Source: Streptomyces sp. NBC_01288
Lineage (GTDB): Bacteria > Actinomycetota > Actinomycetes > Streptomycetales > Streptomycetaceae
DNA: 64,000 bases
Reading direction: 5' to 3'
NCBI RefSeq assembly: GCF_035982055.1
Contig: NZ_CP108427.1
Span: 8,493,001-8,557,000 of the forward strand
Made by a program: the position numbers and the translations under genes. Below the pieces are notes generated by a model. The model searched no databases. It saw only the letters and a list, made by a program, of their open reading frames with translations, and had not been told where the DNA came from. Numbering within the stretch: position 1 is the first letter of the stretch; every line of letters starts with the position of its first letter. Below, in pieces: positions 26,009-34,911 of the stretch.

Positions 26009-26857
26009 ATGTCCCCGAACGGTCCCGAGCTTATTTCTCCCCGGTCCTCCCGTGTAGCCGCCGCTCGGCGGCTTGAGCGGCGGAACTTTCGGAGCAAGGA
26101 GCGGCTGTTTCTTGCCGAGGGTCCGCAAGCCGTGCGGGAGGCAGCGGGATACAAGGACACGCTCGTCGAACTGTTCGCCACTGTTGAAGCCGCCGAGCGG
26201 TACACCGACATCGTCGGTGAGGCCCGTGACGCCGGTGCGCGCGTGCACCTTGCGGATGAGCAGGTCATCGCCGATATCTCTACGACCGTCACTCCGCAGG
26301 GGCTCGTCGGGGTGTGCCGATTTCTCGACACTCCCTTCGAGGAGATCCTCAAGGGGCGGCCCAAGCTCGTGGCCGTGCTGGCGAACGTGCGGGATCCCGG
26401 GAACGCCGGCACCGTTCTGCGGTGTGCGGATGCCGCCGGGGCCGAGGCCGTCGTACTGACCGACGCTTCTGTGGATCTGTACAACCCCAAGGCCGTTCGG
26501 GCCTCCGTGGGGTCTCTGTTTCATCTGCCCGTCGCTGTCGGGGTACCCGTTGAGCAGGCTGTGGCCGGGCTCAAGGGGATCGGGGTGCGGATTCTCGCCG
26601 CCGACGGGGCCGGGACCGACGACCTCGACGACGAGCTGGATCAGGGGACCATGGGTGGGCCCACCGCCTGGGTGTTCGGGAACGAGGCGTGGGGGCTTCC
26701 GGAGGAGACCCGGGTGCTCGCGGACGCCGTTGTGCGGGTTCCGATCCACGGGAAGGCCGAGAGCCTGAACCTCGCCACCGCCGCCGCCGTATGTCTGTAT
26801 GCGTCGGCGCGTGCACAGCGCGCCTCCGGAGGGTGCCGCTCTGTCACCGGCAGCTAG
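26009..26857 (+). CDS. SpoU/TrmH-family RNA 2'-O-methyltransferase
   Basis: 282 residues from ATG 26009; TTG 25991 and GTG 25997 are alternatives. An N-terminal substrate-binding domain (RNFRSKERLFLAEGPQAVREA) precedes a SPOUT domain with motif 1 (NVRDPGNAGTVLRCADAAG), motif 2 (VFGNEAWGLP) and motif 3 (VPIHGKAESLNLATAAAVCL). The fold has a C-terminal knot that binds S-adenosylmethionine. The target is probably a 23S rRNA ribose, in keeping with its place beside ribosomal protein genes, though the nucleotide cannot be named. Third codon positions are richer in G and T than in the neighbours. Confidence 0.88.
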   Translation: MSPNGPELISPRSSRVAAARRLERRNFRSKERLFLAEGPQAVREAAGYKDTLVELFATVEAAERYTDIVGEARDAGARVHLADEQVIADISTTVTPQGLVGVCRFLDTPFEEILKGRPKLVAVLANVRDPGNAGTVLRCADAAGAEAVVLTDASVDLYNPKAVRASVGSLFHLPVAVGVPVEQAVAGLKGIGVRILAADGAGTDDLDDELDQGTMGGPTAWVFGNEAWGLPEETRVLADAVVRVPIHGKAESLNLATAAAVCLYASARAQRASGGCRSVTGS

Positions 26858-26913
26858 TAGGGTGACCAGCTCGGGGGCCACCTGCGCCGTATGAGAAGAG
26901 GTGGGGTACGGGG

Positions 26914-28041
26914 ATGACTGTCGGCACGAGCAGCGCGCCGGGAGCACGGGGTGTGCCCCGGCCGTCCGAGGCCCGGCACGACGACCTCGGCATCGACCCC
27001 GACGAGCTGGCCGACGGACTGGTCATCGCCGACGAGCACGGTCATGTCGTCTGCTTCAACGCCGCCGCCGAGCGCATCACCTCCGTCGCCGCCTCCGACG
27101 CTCTCGGGCAGCGGCTGGAGAAGGCCCTTCCGTTAGAGGATCTTGAGGGGCGCCGCTGGTGGCAACTGACCGATCCCTATGGTGGGTTGGCCATTCGGGT
27201 GCGGCAGCCCGAGCGCAATCTGCTGCTGCCCGGTGGTCATGAAGTCCTCGTCACCGCGCGTTATGTCCGTGCGGAACCCCTCGGCCCGGTCCGGCGCGTC
27301 GTCGTCTCCCTGCGCGACACCGAGGCTCGGCGTCGCACCGAGCGCAGCCATGCCGAGCTGATCGCCACCGTCGCGCACGAGCTGCGTTCTCCGCTCACCT
27401 CCGTCAAGGGGTTCACCGCGACCCTGCTCGCCAAGTGGGAGCGTTTCACCGACGACCAGAAGCGGCTGATGCTGGAGACCGTCGACGCCGACGCCAACCG
27501 CGTCACCCGGCTCATCGCCGAGCTGCTCGACATCTCCCGCATCGACTCCGGGCGGCTGGAGCTACGCCGCCAGCCGGTCGACATGGGCGCGGCCGTCGGC
27601 CGTCACATCCAGGCGTATGTCGCCGCGGGCCAGACCGCCGACCGGTTCCTGCTCCGCGTCGAGCAGCCGCTGCCCGACCTGTGGGCCGACCCCGACAAGG
27701 TCGACCAGGTGTTGAGCAACCTGCTGGAAAATGCGGTGCGGCACGGCGAGGGAACCGTCACTATCGACGTCACGGCCTCGGCCTCCCCCCGGGAAGGGGA
27801 GGAGACCGGCACCTCGGTGACGGTGAGCGACGAGGGCCCAGGCATCCCGGAGGAGTCCATGAACCGCGTCTTCACCCGCTTCTGGCGGGGCAGCAAGCGC
27901 GGCGGCACCGGTCTCGGGCTGTACATCGTCAAGGGCATCGTCGAGGCCCACGGAGGCACCATCACGGTCGGCCGCGCCCCCGGCGGCGGCGCCGAGTTCC
28001 GATTTATGTTGCCCGTGGGCACCCCGGCGTATCTGCAGTAG
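26914..28041 (+). CDS. Orphan cytoplasmic PAS-domain sensor histidine kinase
   Basis: 375 residues. A PAS fold at ~28-140 (LADGLVIADEHGHVVCFNAAAERI), then a HisKA domain with the phospho-acceptor His155 (AHELRSPLTSVKGF) and a HATPase domain with N-box (LSNLLENAVRHG) and G-boxes (DEGPGIP, GTGLGLYIVKGI). There is no transmembrane helix, so it senses a cytoplasmic cue. No response regulator is adjacent. Its place between the infC and pheST loci is shared, from memory, with other streptomycetes, so the arrangement is likely stable. Confidence 0.9.
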   Translation: MTVGTSSAPGARGVPRPSEARHDDLGIDPDELADGLVIADEHGHVVCFNAAAERITSVAASDALGQRLEKALPLEDLEGRRWWQLTDPYGGLAIRVRQPERNLLLPGGHEVLVTARYVRAEPLGPVRRVVVSLRDTEARRRTERSHAELIATVAHELRSPLTSVKGFTATLLAKWERFTDDQKRLMLETVDADANRVTRLIAELLDISRIDSGRLELRRQPVDMGAAVGRHIQAYVAAGQTADRFLLRVEQPLPDLWADPDKVDQVLSNLLENAVRHGEGTVTIDVTASASPREGEETGTSVTVSDEGPGIPEESMNRVFTRFWRGSKRGGTGLGLYIVKGIVEAHGGTITVGRAPGGGAEFRFMLPVGTPAYLQ

Positions 28042-28207
28042 CCCTGCCGCAGCCGCCGACGAGGGCCCACGGGCGATGTCACCTGCCCCACCCCCGTTAG
28101 ACTCGGCCTTTGGCACCTTCGCGTCCCCGTTTCAGGGACGACGACGCGTCCCCCGAGTCGAGTCGGGACGGGGACCATCCGCCAGCCAACCGGAAGCACG
28201 GGAAGAG

Positions 28208-29359
28208 ATGTCGGCACCGAATAAGTCGTACGACCCTGTAGAGGTCGAGGCCTTGAAACCGGAAGAGATCGAGCGCATGCGGGACGAGGCGCTCGCCGCC
28301 TTCGCCGCCGCCGGTGACCTCGACGCGCTCCAGGAGGCCAAGGTCGCCCACACCGGCGGCACCTCCCCGCTCGCCCTCGCCAACCGCGAGATCGGCGCGC
28401 TGCCCCCGCAGGCCAAGGCCGCGGCCGGCAAGCTCGTCGGCCAGGCCCGGGGTGCGGTGAACAAGGCCCTCGCCGCCCGCCAGGCCGAGTTGGAGGCCGA
28501 CCGCGACGCCCGCGTCCTGGTCGAGGAGGCGGTGGACGTCACGCTGCCGTACGACCGCGTCCCGGCCGGCGCCCGGCACCCGCTCACCACGTTCATGGAG
28601 CGCGTCGCCGACGTCTTCGTGTCCATGGGGTACGAGATCGCCGAGGGCCCCGAGGTCGAGGCGGAGTGGTTCAACTTCGACGCCCTGAACTTCACCCCGG
28701 ACCACCCGGCCCGGCAGATGCAGGACACCTTCTTCGTCCAGGGCCCCAAGGCTGCATCTGATAGCGGCTCCGCCGCGGGCTCGGGCGACGAGTCCGGCGT
28801 CGTGCTGCGGACGCACACGTCCCCCGTGCAGGCCCGCGCCATGCTGGACCGTGAGCCGCCGGTCTACATCGTGTGCCCCGGCCGCGTGTACCGCACGGAC
28901 GAGCTGGACGCCACGCACACCCCGGTCTTCCACCAGATCGAGCTCCTCGCCATCGACGAGGGCCTCACCATGGCCGACCTCAAGGGCACCCTCGACCACA
29001 TGGTCCAGTCGCTCTTCGGCGCGGAGATGAAGACCCGGCTGCGGCCGAACTACTTCCCCTTCACCGAGCCGTCCGCCGAGATGGACATGCTCTGCTACGT
29101 CTGCAAGGGCGAGTCCGTCGGCAACCCCGACCGCCCCTGCCGTACCTGCTCCTCCGAGGGCTGGATCGAGCTGGGCGGCTGCGGCATGGTCAACCCCCGT
29201 GTCCTCGTGGCCTGCGGTGTGGACCCGGAGAAGTACAGCGGATTCGCCTTCGGGTTCGGCATCGAGCGGATGCTGATGTTCCGCCACAACGTCGAAGACA
29301 TGCGAGACATCGTCGAGGGCGACGTCCGGTTCACCCGGCCGTTCGGGATGGAGATCTGA
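28208..29359 (+). CDS. pheS: Phenylalanyl-tRNA synthetase alpha subunit
   Basis: 383 residues from ATG 28208. The N-terminal coiled coil that binds tRNA (~1-100) is followed by the class II core: motif 2 region (HTSPVQARAML, GRVYRTDELDATHTPVFHQIE) and motif 3 (GFGIERMLMFRH). Two CxxC pairs (CYVCKG ... CRTC) form a probable zinc knuckle. An insert rich in Ser, Gly and Ala lies before motif 2 (about residues 181-196, KAASDSGSAAGSGDES), longer than in E. coli. The stop overlaps the pheT ATG, so the alpha2-beta2 subunits are translationally coupled. Confidence 0.96.
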   Translation: MSAPNKSYDPVEVEALKPEEIERMRDEALAAFAAAGDLDALQEAKVAHTGGTSPLALANREIGALPPQAKAAAGKLVGQARGAVNKALAARQAELEADRDARVLVEEAVDVTLPYDRVPAGARHPLTTFMERVADVFVSMGYEIAEGPEVEAEWFNFDALNFTPDHPARQMQDTFFVQGPKAASDSGSAAGSGDESGVVLRTHTSPVQARAMLDREPPVYIVCPGRVYRTDELDATHTPVFHQIELLAIDEGLTMADLKGTLDHMVQSLFGAEMKTRLRPNYFPFTEPSAEMDMLCYVCKGESVGNPDRPCRTCSSEGWIELGGCGMVNPRVLVACGVDPEKYSGFAFGFGIERMLMFRHNVEDMRDIVEGDVRFTRPFGMEI

Positions 29360-31863
29360 TGCGCGTCCCGCTTTCTTGGCTGCGGGAGTACGTCGACCTG
29401 CCGGCGACGGAGACCGGCCGCGACGTCCAGGCCAAGCTCATTTCCGTCGGCCTTGAGGTGGAGACCGTCGAGCAGGTCGGCGACGGCGTCAAGGGCCCGC
29501 TCGTCGTCGGCAAGGTCCTCACGATCGAGGAGCTGGAGGGCTTCAAGAAGCCCATCCGCTTCTGCACGGTCGACGTCGGCCAGGCCAACGGCACCGGTGA
29601 GCCCCAGGAGATCGTCTGTGGCGCCCGCAACTTCGCCGTCGGCGACAAGGCCGTCGTGGTCCTCCCCGGCGCGGTCCTGCCCGGCGACTTCGCGATCGCC
29701 GCGCGCAAGACGTACGGCAAGACCTCGCACGGCATGATCTGCTCCGGCGACGAGCTGGGCATGGGCGACGACGGCTCGCACGGCATCATCGTGCTGCCGC
29801 CCGAGCACGAGGTCGGCACCGACGCGATCGAGCTGCTCCAGCTCGTCGACGAGGTCCTCGACATCGCCGTCACCCCCGACCGCGGCTACGCCCTGTCGAT
29901 CCGCGGCGTCGCCCGCGAGACCGCCACCGCCTACGGCCTCCCGCTGCGCGACCCGGCCCTGCTGGACGTGCCGCAGCCGAACGCCTTCGGCTACCCGGTC
30001 CAGGTCTCCGACCCGATGGGCTGCGACCGTTTCACCGCCCGCACGGTGACCGGCCTCGACCCCGACGCCCGCTCCCCGCTCTGGCTCACCCGCCGCCTCC
30101 AGAAGGCGGGCATGCGCCCGATCTCGCTCGCCGTCGACATCACCAACTACGTGATGCTGGAACTGGGCCAGCCCCTGCACGCCTACGACCGTTCCCGCGT
30201 CCAGGGTCCGATCGGCGTGCGCCGGGCCACCCAGGGCGAGAAGCTCACCACCCTCGACGGCGCCAAGCGCACGCTGGACGCCGAGGACCTGGTGATCACC
30301 GACGACCGGGGCCCCATCGGTCTCGCGGGCGTCATGGGCGGCGCCAACACGGAGATCGACGACACCGAGGGCACCACCACCGAGGTCGTCGTCGAGGCCG
30401 CGCACTTCGACGCGCTCTCCATCTCGCGTACGGCCCGCCGCCACAAGCTGGCCTCCGAGGCGTCCAAGCGCTTCGAGCGCGGCGTCGACCCGCAGGCCGC
30501 CTCCGCCGCCGCGCAGCGCACGGTCGACCTCCTGGTCCTCCTCGCGGGCGGCACGGCGGACGCGGGCGTCACCGAGGTCATCGCCCCGTCGGCCCCGCAC
30601 ACCATCGCCATCCCGGCGGACCACCCGGACAAGGTCGCGGGTGTCGCCTACGGCCGCGAGACCGTCGTGCGGCGTCTCCAGGAGGTCGGCTGCGACGTGT
30701 ACGGGCAGGACGAGCTGATCGTCACCGTCCCGTCCTGGCGCCCCGACCTCACCGACCCGAACGACCTGGCCGAAGAGGTCATCCGCCTGGAGGGCTACGA
30801 GAACCTGCCCTCCACGCTCCCCAAGCCCCCCGCGGGCCGGGGCCTCACCGACCGGCAGCGGCTGCACCGCCGCATCGGCCGCGCGCTGGCCGGTGCCGGT
30901 TACGTCGAGGCGCCGAACTACCCCTTCATCGGCGAGCACGTCTTCGACCAGTTCGGCCTGACCGCCGACGACCCGAACCGCAAGGTCGTCAAGCTGGTCA
31001 ACCCGCTCTCCGACGAGGAGCCCGCGCTTCGTACGACGCTGCTGCCGGGCCTGCTCGGTGCGCTGCGCCGGAACGACGGTCGGGGCTCGCACGACCTCGC
31101 GCTGTTCGAGACCGGGCTGGTCTTCCACCCGCGTGAAGAGCTGAAGATCGCGGTACGGCTGCCTGTCGACCGGCGTCCCACCGACGAGGAGATCGCTTCT
31201 CTCACCGAGGCGCTGCCCGTCCAGCCCCGGCATGCCGCCGTCGTCCTCGCGGGCGCACGGGAGCAGGCCGGTTGGTGGGGCAAGGGGCGTCCGTCCGACT
31301 GGGCCGACGCGGTCGAGGCGGCGCGGGTGCTTGCGCGTGAGGCCGGGACCGAACTCGTCGTGCGGGGTGGGCAGTACGGGCCCTGGCACCCGGGGCGCTG
31401 CGCGGAACTCGCGGTTGTCGTCGAGGGTGTTGAGCAAGTCATCGGGTACGCGGGGGAGTTGCACCCCGGTGTGCTGAAGACGCTGGGGCTGCCCGCGCGT
31501 ACCAGTGCGATGGAACTCGACCTGGATGTCCTTGAGTTGGCGTCTTCGGGGGTTCCCAAGGGGCCGAAGATCTCCACGTTCCCTGTTGCCACGCAGGATG
31601 TCGCGCTCGTTGTCGATGTGGCTGTGCCGCATGCGGGTGTCGAGGCCGCGTTGCGTGAGGGGGCGGGTGAACTGCTGGAGTCGATCCGGTTGTTCGACGT
31701 CTACGAGAATGCCGCGCAGTTGGGCGAGGGCAAGAAGTCGCTCGCCTATGCGTTGCGGTTCCGGGCGGCTGATCGGACGTTGACTGTCGATGAGGCGTCT
31801 GCGGCTCGGGATGCGGCGGTGGCGTTGGCCGCTGAGCTGACCGGGGCTGTGCTGCGGGGTTAG
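29359..31863 (+). CDS. pheT: Phenylalanyl-tRNA synthetase beta subunit
   Basis: 834 residues, full length. Domains in order: tRNA-binding OB fold (~45-155), B3/4 editing domain (SKRFERGVDP), B5 domain, a catalytic-like core (YPFIGEHVFDQFGL) and the C-terminal anticodon-binding FDX-ACB domain (KISTFPVATQDVALVVD ... LAYALRFRAADRTLT). The B3/4 domain hydrolyses mischarged Tyr-tRNA(Phe). From about 31,080 onward many codons end in G or T where the first two thirds end in C. A palindromic repeat follows the stop. Confidence 0.96.
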   Translation: MRVPLSWLREYVDLPATETGRDVQAKLISVGLEVETVEQVGDGVKGPLVVGKVLTIEELEGFKKPIRFCTVDVGQANGTGEPQEIVCGARNFAVGDKAVVVLPGAVLPGDFAIAARKTYGKTSHGMICSGDELGMGDDGSHGIIVLPPEHEVGTDAIELLQLVDEVLDIAVTPDRGYALSIRGVARETATAYGLPLRDPALLDVPQPNAFGYPVQVSDPMGCDRFTARTVTGLDPDARSPLWLTRRLQKAGMRPISLAVDITNYVMLELGQPLHAYDRSRVQGPIGVRRATQGEKLTTLDGAKRTLDAEDLVITDDRGPIGLAGVMGGANTEIDDTEGTTTEVVVEAAHFDALSISRTARRHKLASEASKRFERGVDPQAASAAAQRTVDLLVLLAGGTADAGVTEVIAPSAPHTIAIPADHPDKVAGVAYGRETVVRRLQEVGCDVYGQDELIVTVPSWRPDLTDPNDLAEEVIRLEGYENLPSTLPKPPAGRGLTDRQRLHRRIGRALAGAGYVEAPNYPFIGEHVFDQFGLTADDPNRKVVKLVNPLSDEEPALRTTLLPGLLGALRRNDGRGSHDLALFETGLVFHPREELKIAVRLPVDRRPTDEEIASLTEALPVQPRHAAVVLAGAREQAGWWGKGRPSDWADAVEAARVLAREAGTELVVRGGQYGPWHPGRCAELAVVVEGVEQVIGYAGELHPGVLKTLGLPARTSAMELDLDVLELASSGVPKGPKISTFPVATQDVALVVDVAVPHAGVEAALREGAGELLESIRLFDVYENAAQLGEGKKSLAYALRFRAADRTLTVDEASAARDAAVALAAELTGAVLRG

Positions 31864-31896
31864 TTCGCCGTCGGGGTGGGGGACTGTGCGTTGTTT

Positions 31897-31980
31897 GGCG
31901 GCTGCGGGTTCGTCGTGGCTGGTCGCGCAGTTCCCCGCGCCCCTAAAAGGGGCGCCCCCCTGGCCTGTGTTTTTAAGGCC
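31897..31980. repeat. Dispersed palindromic repeat, copy 3, plus second hairpin (pheT terminator region)
   Basis: GGCTGGTCGCGCAGTTCCCC leads into GCGCCCC-TAAAA-GGGGCGC (31937-31955), a perfect 7-bp hairpin. A second stem, GGCCT (31962-31966) with AGGCC (31976-31980), encloses a T-rich loop. Together they probably end pheST transcription. Confidence 0.72.
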
Positions 31981-32137
31981 TCATCTGCATAAATGCGCGT
32001 GTCTCATCTCGGCTCACTCGTTCGGGTGAGAAGTTCGGGTGATGTGGCCCGATCGGGGCATGTGGTCGACAGAATCGGACCGGCCTTTCGGGGTCGGTCC
32101 GATTGCGCTGTCGGGGCCTATTTGGGGGGCCACAGGC

Positions 32138-33292
32138 ATGATCCGCATCAAGGCTGGGGTGCCCCGCAGGACGCGCCCGAGGAAGCGTGCCCGCCGTCCG
32201 CTGCGCCGGGCGCTCGCTCTGGGGCTGCCCACGGTCTGGGGCGCCATGGCGATCACCTACAAACTCACCTGCCCGCTCGCCCAGCAGAACAGCCTGGGCG
32301 CACGCATCGTCACCAGCGCGGTGTTCTTCGCGGTCGGCACCGGTCTCATCGTCCAGGTCCGCCGTTCCCTGCTCCGCGAACTGCGGCAGATCCGCCAGAT
32401 CGCCGGCGCCGCGCAGAACGCCCTGCTACGGCCGCTGCCACCCCGCCTCGACGGGCTCAACATCGCCGCCGCCCAACTCTCCGCGGAGCGCGGTGCGGTG
32501 GTCGGCGGTGACCTGTACGAGGTGATCGCCACCGAGCACGGCGTCCGGGTCGTGATGGGTGACGTACGCGGCCACGGCATCTCCGCGATCGGCACGGTCG
32601 CCGCCGTCCTCGGCAGCTTCCGCGAGGCCGCCCACGACGAGCCCGACCTGGAGGGCGTCCTGCGCCGCCTGGAGCGCGCCCTCGCCCGCCACCTGCGCGA
32701 ACGCGCCCGCGCGGAACACCCGTCGACGGGCACCCTCGACCCCGACAGCCCGGTCGCCGAGGAGTTCGTCACCGTACTGCTGCTGGAGATCGGCAGGGAC
32801 GGGGAGATACGGGGGCTGAACTGCGGTCACCCGTGGCCGTACCTGCTGAGCGGGGAGAGCGTCGAACCTCTTGCCCGGGCCGATCCTCTTCCGCCCCTCG
32901 GCCCGTTCCCGTTGCCGACAGAGCTGCCGTTCGTCTGCTGCGGCCAACTCCTCCCGGGCGAGGCCCTGTTCCTCTACACGGACGGGGCGGAGGACGCCCG
33001 TGACAGCCACGGCCGCTTCTTCCCGTTGAGGGACGTCCTGGCTGAGGCGGCGGCCCGACATCCGCTCCCCGTACCCCAGTCGGTGCTCGGCTCGGTCTTC
33101 ACGGCGTTACTGCGCCACGCGGGCGGCACGCCCACGGACGACGTGGCGATACTCGTCCTGAGCAATGACCGCAGGCCCACATGGCCAACCTCAGGGGCGC
33201 GGGGCTGTGACATTAGCGGCTCCGCCGCGGGGGCGCGACCAGCCACGACGGCGCCGCACCCGACCAACTACCGACAGCCCAACGGTGTCTAG
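32138..33292 (+). CDS. PP2C-type (SpoIIE/RsbU-like) serine phosphatase with two transmembrane helices
   Basis: 384 residues from ATG 32138, preceded by GGGGGG. Two N-terminal helices (~30-80) are followed by the PPM domain: VGGDLYEV, MGDVRGHGISAIGT, GLNCGHPWPYLL, LYTDGAEDARD and PTDDVAILVL supply the metal-binding acidic residues. Such membrane phosphatases act on anti-anti-sigma factors in partner-switching. No RsbV/RsbW partner is adjacent. The last ~32 residues after SNDRRPTW are encoded by a dispersed palindromic repeat, so the native end was probably near position 33,180. Confidence 0.87.
   Translation: MIRIKAGVPRRTRPRKRARRPLRRALALGLPTVWGAMAITYKLTCPLAQQNSLGARIVTSAVFFAVGTGLIVQVRRSLLRELRQIRQIAGAAQNALLRPLPPRLDGLNIAAAQLSAERGAVVGGDLYEVIATEHGVRVVMGDVRGHGISAIGTVAAVLGSFREAAHDEPDLEGVLRRLERALARHLRERARAEHPSTGTLDPDSPVAEEFVTVLLLEIGRDGEIRGLNCGHPWPYLLSGESVEPLARADPLPPLGPFPLPTELPFVCCGQLLPGEALFLYTDGAEDARDSHGRFFPLRDVLAEAAARHPLPVPQSVLGSVFTALLRHAGGTPTDDVAILVLSNDRRPTWPTSGARGCDISGSAAGARPATTAPHPTNYRQPNGV
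33193..33262 (+). repeat. Dispersed palindromic repeat, copy 4 (inside the phosphatase 3' end)
   Basis: GGGGCGCGGGGCTGTGACATTAGCGGCTCCGCC-type long variant. It carries the internal hairpin GCGGC-TCC-GCCGC and continues GCGACCAGCCACGACGG. It is in the coding frame of the phosphatase and supplies its C-terminal tail (GARGCDISGSAAG). Confidence 0.8.
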
Positions 33293-33425
33293 TCGCCCGC
33301 AAAGCCAGGCCGCCGCACTTACGAGGGGGAGCCGGCGGCCCGGCCGGCCTCTTGCGAGGCAATCCAGTCAACCGGTTCGGAACTCTCCGCAACAGCGCGC
33401 ACACACCACGGATTCGCGCACTCCA

Positions 33426-33459
33426 TTCACACCCGGTGTGAACCGAACCGCACTACTCT
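33426..33459 (+). promoter_or_regulatory. Perfect palindrome and -10 upstream of the TPR regulator
   Basis: TTCACACC-C-GGTGTGAA (33426-33442) is a perfect 8-bp inverted repeat around one base. TACTCT at 33454-33459 is a likely -10 hexamer 30 nt before the ATG. The palindrome would overlap the -35 region, as expected for an operator, possibly autoregulatory. Confidence 0.55.
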
Positions 33460-33488
33460 GTCCGCACCGAGTCACCGGGGGGCCATCC

Positions 33489-34829
33489 ATGCAGCCCAAC
33501 ACACTCCTCGACGCGATCCTGGACGAGGCGGGAATCTCGCACGCGGGACTCGCCGCCCACGTGAACCAGGCGGGACGGGCCCGAGGGCTCGCGCTACGGT
33601 ACGAACACACCGCCGTGGCACGGTGGTTGAAGGGACAGCGCCCCCGGGGCCAGGTCCCCGACCTGATCTGCGAGGTACTCGCGACCCGCCTGCACAGACC
33701 CGTCACCCTCGACGACATCGGCCTCGGCGTACCGGGCGAACCGTCCGCCCCGCACGGCACCTCCCTCTCCGGCTTCGTCGAGCGGGCCACCGCCCTGTGG
33801 CGCTCCGACGAACAGCAGCGCCCGCACATCCTCGGCGCCCCCGCGGTCACCGGAACGCCCGCGGTGATGCCCGTGTGGGAGTGGGAGAACCCGCCCGAGG
33901 ACGTGGACGTCTCGCGCGGCGGCCGGCACCGGGTGAGCATGGCCGACATCGAGATGCTGCGCTCGGCCCGCGCCCACTACGAGCAGATGTACCGCAAGGC
34001 CGGCGGCGTCGCGACCCGCACCCGCATCGTCGGCTTCCTCAACTCCGAGACCGCGCCCCTGCTGCGCGGCAGCTACACCGACGCCACCGGCCGCCAACTG
34101 CACCGCGCCACCGGCGGGTTGGTGGCCATCGCGGGCATCTGCGCCTACGACTCCGACGCGCACGGACTCGCCCAGCGCTACTTCCACCAGGCGCTCAGGC
34201 TCGCAAAGGCCAGCAATGACCGGGGCCTTGGCGCCTACGTCATCGCGCTGCTCGTCAACCAGTCCTTGTTCATGCGGGAGTTCCGCCAGGCCGTCGCCTT
34301 CGCGGAGGCCGCGCTGCGTGCCGCCGGCCGGCAGATCACCCCGGCGCTCGCCTCCGACCTGTACGCGATGCAGGCGAAGGCGTACGCGCACCTCGGCGAC
34401 GGCACGAGCGCCCTGTCCTGCATCCGGCGTGCCGAGCAGGCCGCCGAACGCATCCGGCGCGGATACGAACCCGACGAGACCGGCTATGTCCAGCCGGGCC
34501 TGGTCAACGTCCAGGTGGCGGAGGCGCTTCTCAGCCTCGGCGATCTGACGGCGGCGGGGGAACACGCCCACGCGGCCGTGGACACTCCGGCGCACGACCG
34601 GGGCCGGGTGCACCGGCTGGCCATGCTCAGCCAGATCGAACTGCGCCAGGGAAACGCCGACAAAGCGGTGGCCACGGCGGTGCAGATGGCCGAGCAGGCA
34701 CGGGGCATGGAGTCCCAGCGGCTGCGCGACAGACTCCGCGCGGTCCGTGAGTACCTGGTGCGCAGCGACTGCGCGGGTACCACCGAGGCGGCCGAACTCA
34801 TCGACGGGGCACTGCGCGTACCGCTGTAG
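33489..34829 (+). CDS. NsdA-like TPR-containing transcriptional regulator
   Basis: 446 residues from ATG 33489, with GGGGGG upstream. Residues ~1-75 are an XRE-like DNA-binding region (LLDAILDEAGISHAGLAAHV ... HTAVARWLKGQRPRGQVPDL). Residues ~160-430 are helical TPR-type repeats (HGLAQRYFHQALRLAKASND, LASDLYAMQAKAYAHLGDG). This layout matches the Streptomyces NsdA family, which represses differentiation and antibiotic production. It has no adjacent target, and a perfect palindrome sits in its promoter. The family call is by architecture; the exact orthologue is not certain. Confidence 0.78.
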   Translation: MQPNTLLDAILDEAGISHAGLAAHVNQAGRARGLALRYEHTAVARWLKGQRPRGQVPDLICEVLATRLHRPVTLDDIGLGVPGEPSAPHGTSLSGFVERATALWRSDEQQRPHILGAPAVTGTPAVMPVWEWENPPEDVDVSRGGRHRVSMADIEMLRSARAHYEQMYRKAGGVATRTRIVGFLNSETAPLLRGSYTDATGRQLHRATGGLVAIAGICAYDSDAHGLAQRYFHQALRLAKASNDRGLGAYVIALLVNQSLFMREFRQAVAFAEAALRAAGRQITPALASDLYAMQAKAYAHLGDGTSALSCIRRAEQAAERIRRGYEPDETGYVQPGLVNVQVAEALLSLGDLTAAGEHAHAAVDTPAHDRGRVHRLAMLSQIELRQGNADKAVATAVQMAEQARGMESQRLRDRLRAVREYLVRSDCAGTTEAAELIDGALRVPL

Positions 34830-34911
34830 AACGCGCCCTGGAAAGCGCCGTAGACCACAACACAGTCCCTGCTGCGATATTGCCACTTACTCGACGGAAG
34901 GTGGCAGAACC

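Noticed and set aside
28042..28207. T-box leader before pheS
   Set aside because: No T-box sequence or terminator with T tract; only a TAGACT-like -10 is visible.
29095..31632. 845-codon open frame antisense to pheT
   Set aside because: Shadow of a GC-rich gene: composition is Val/Gly/Asp/Arg with no domain, and the plus strand is clearly pheT.
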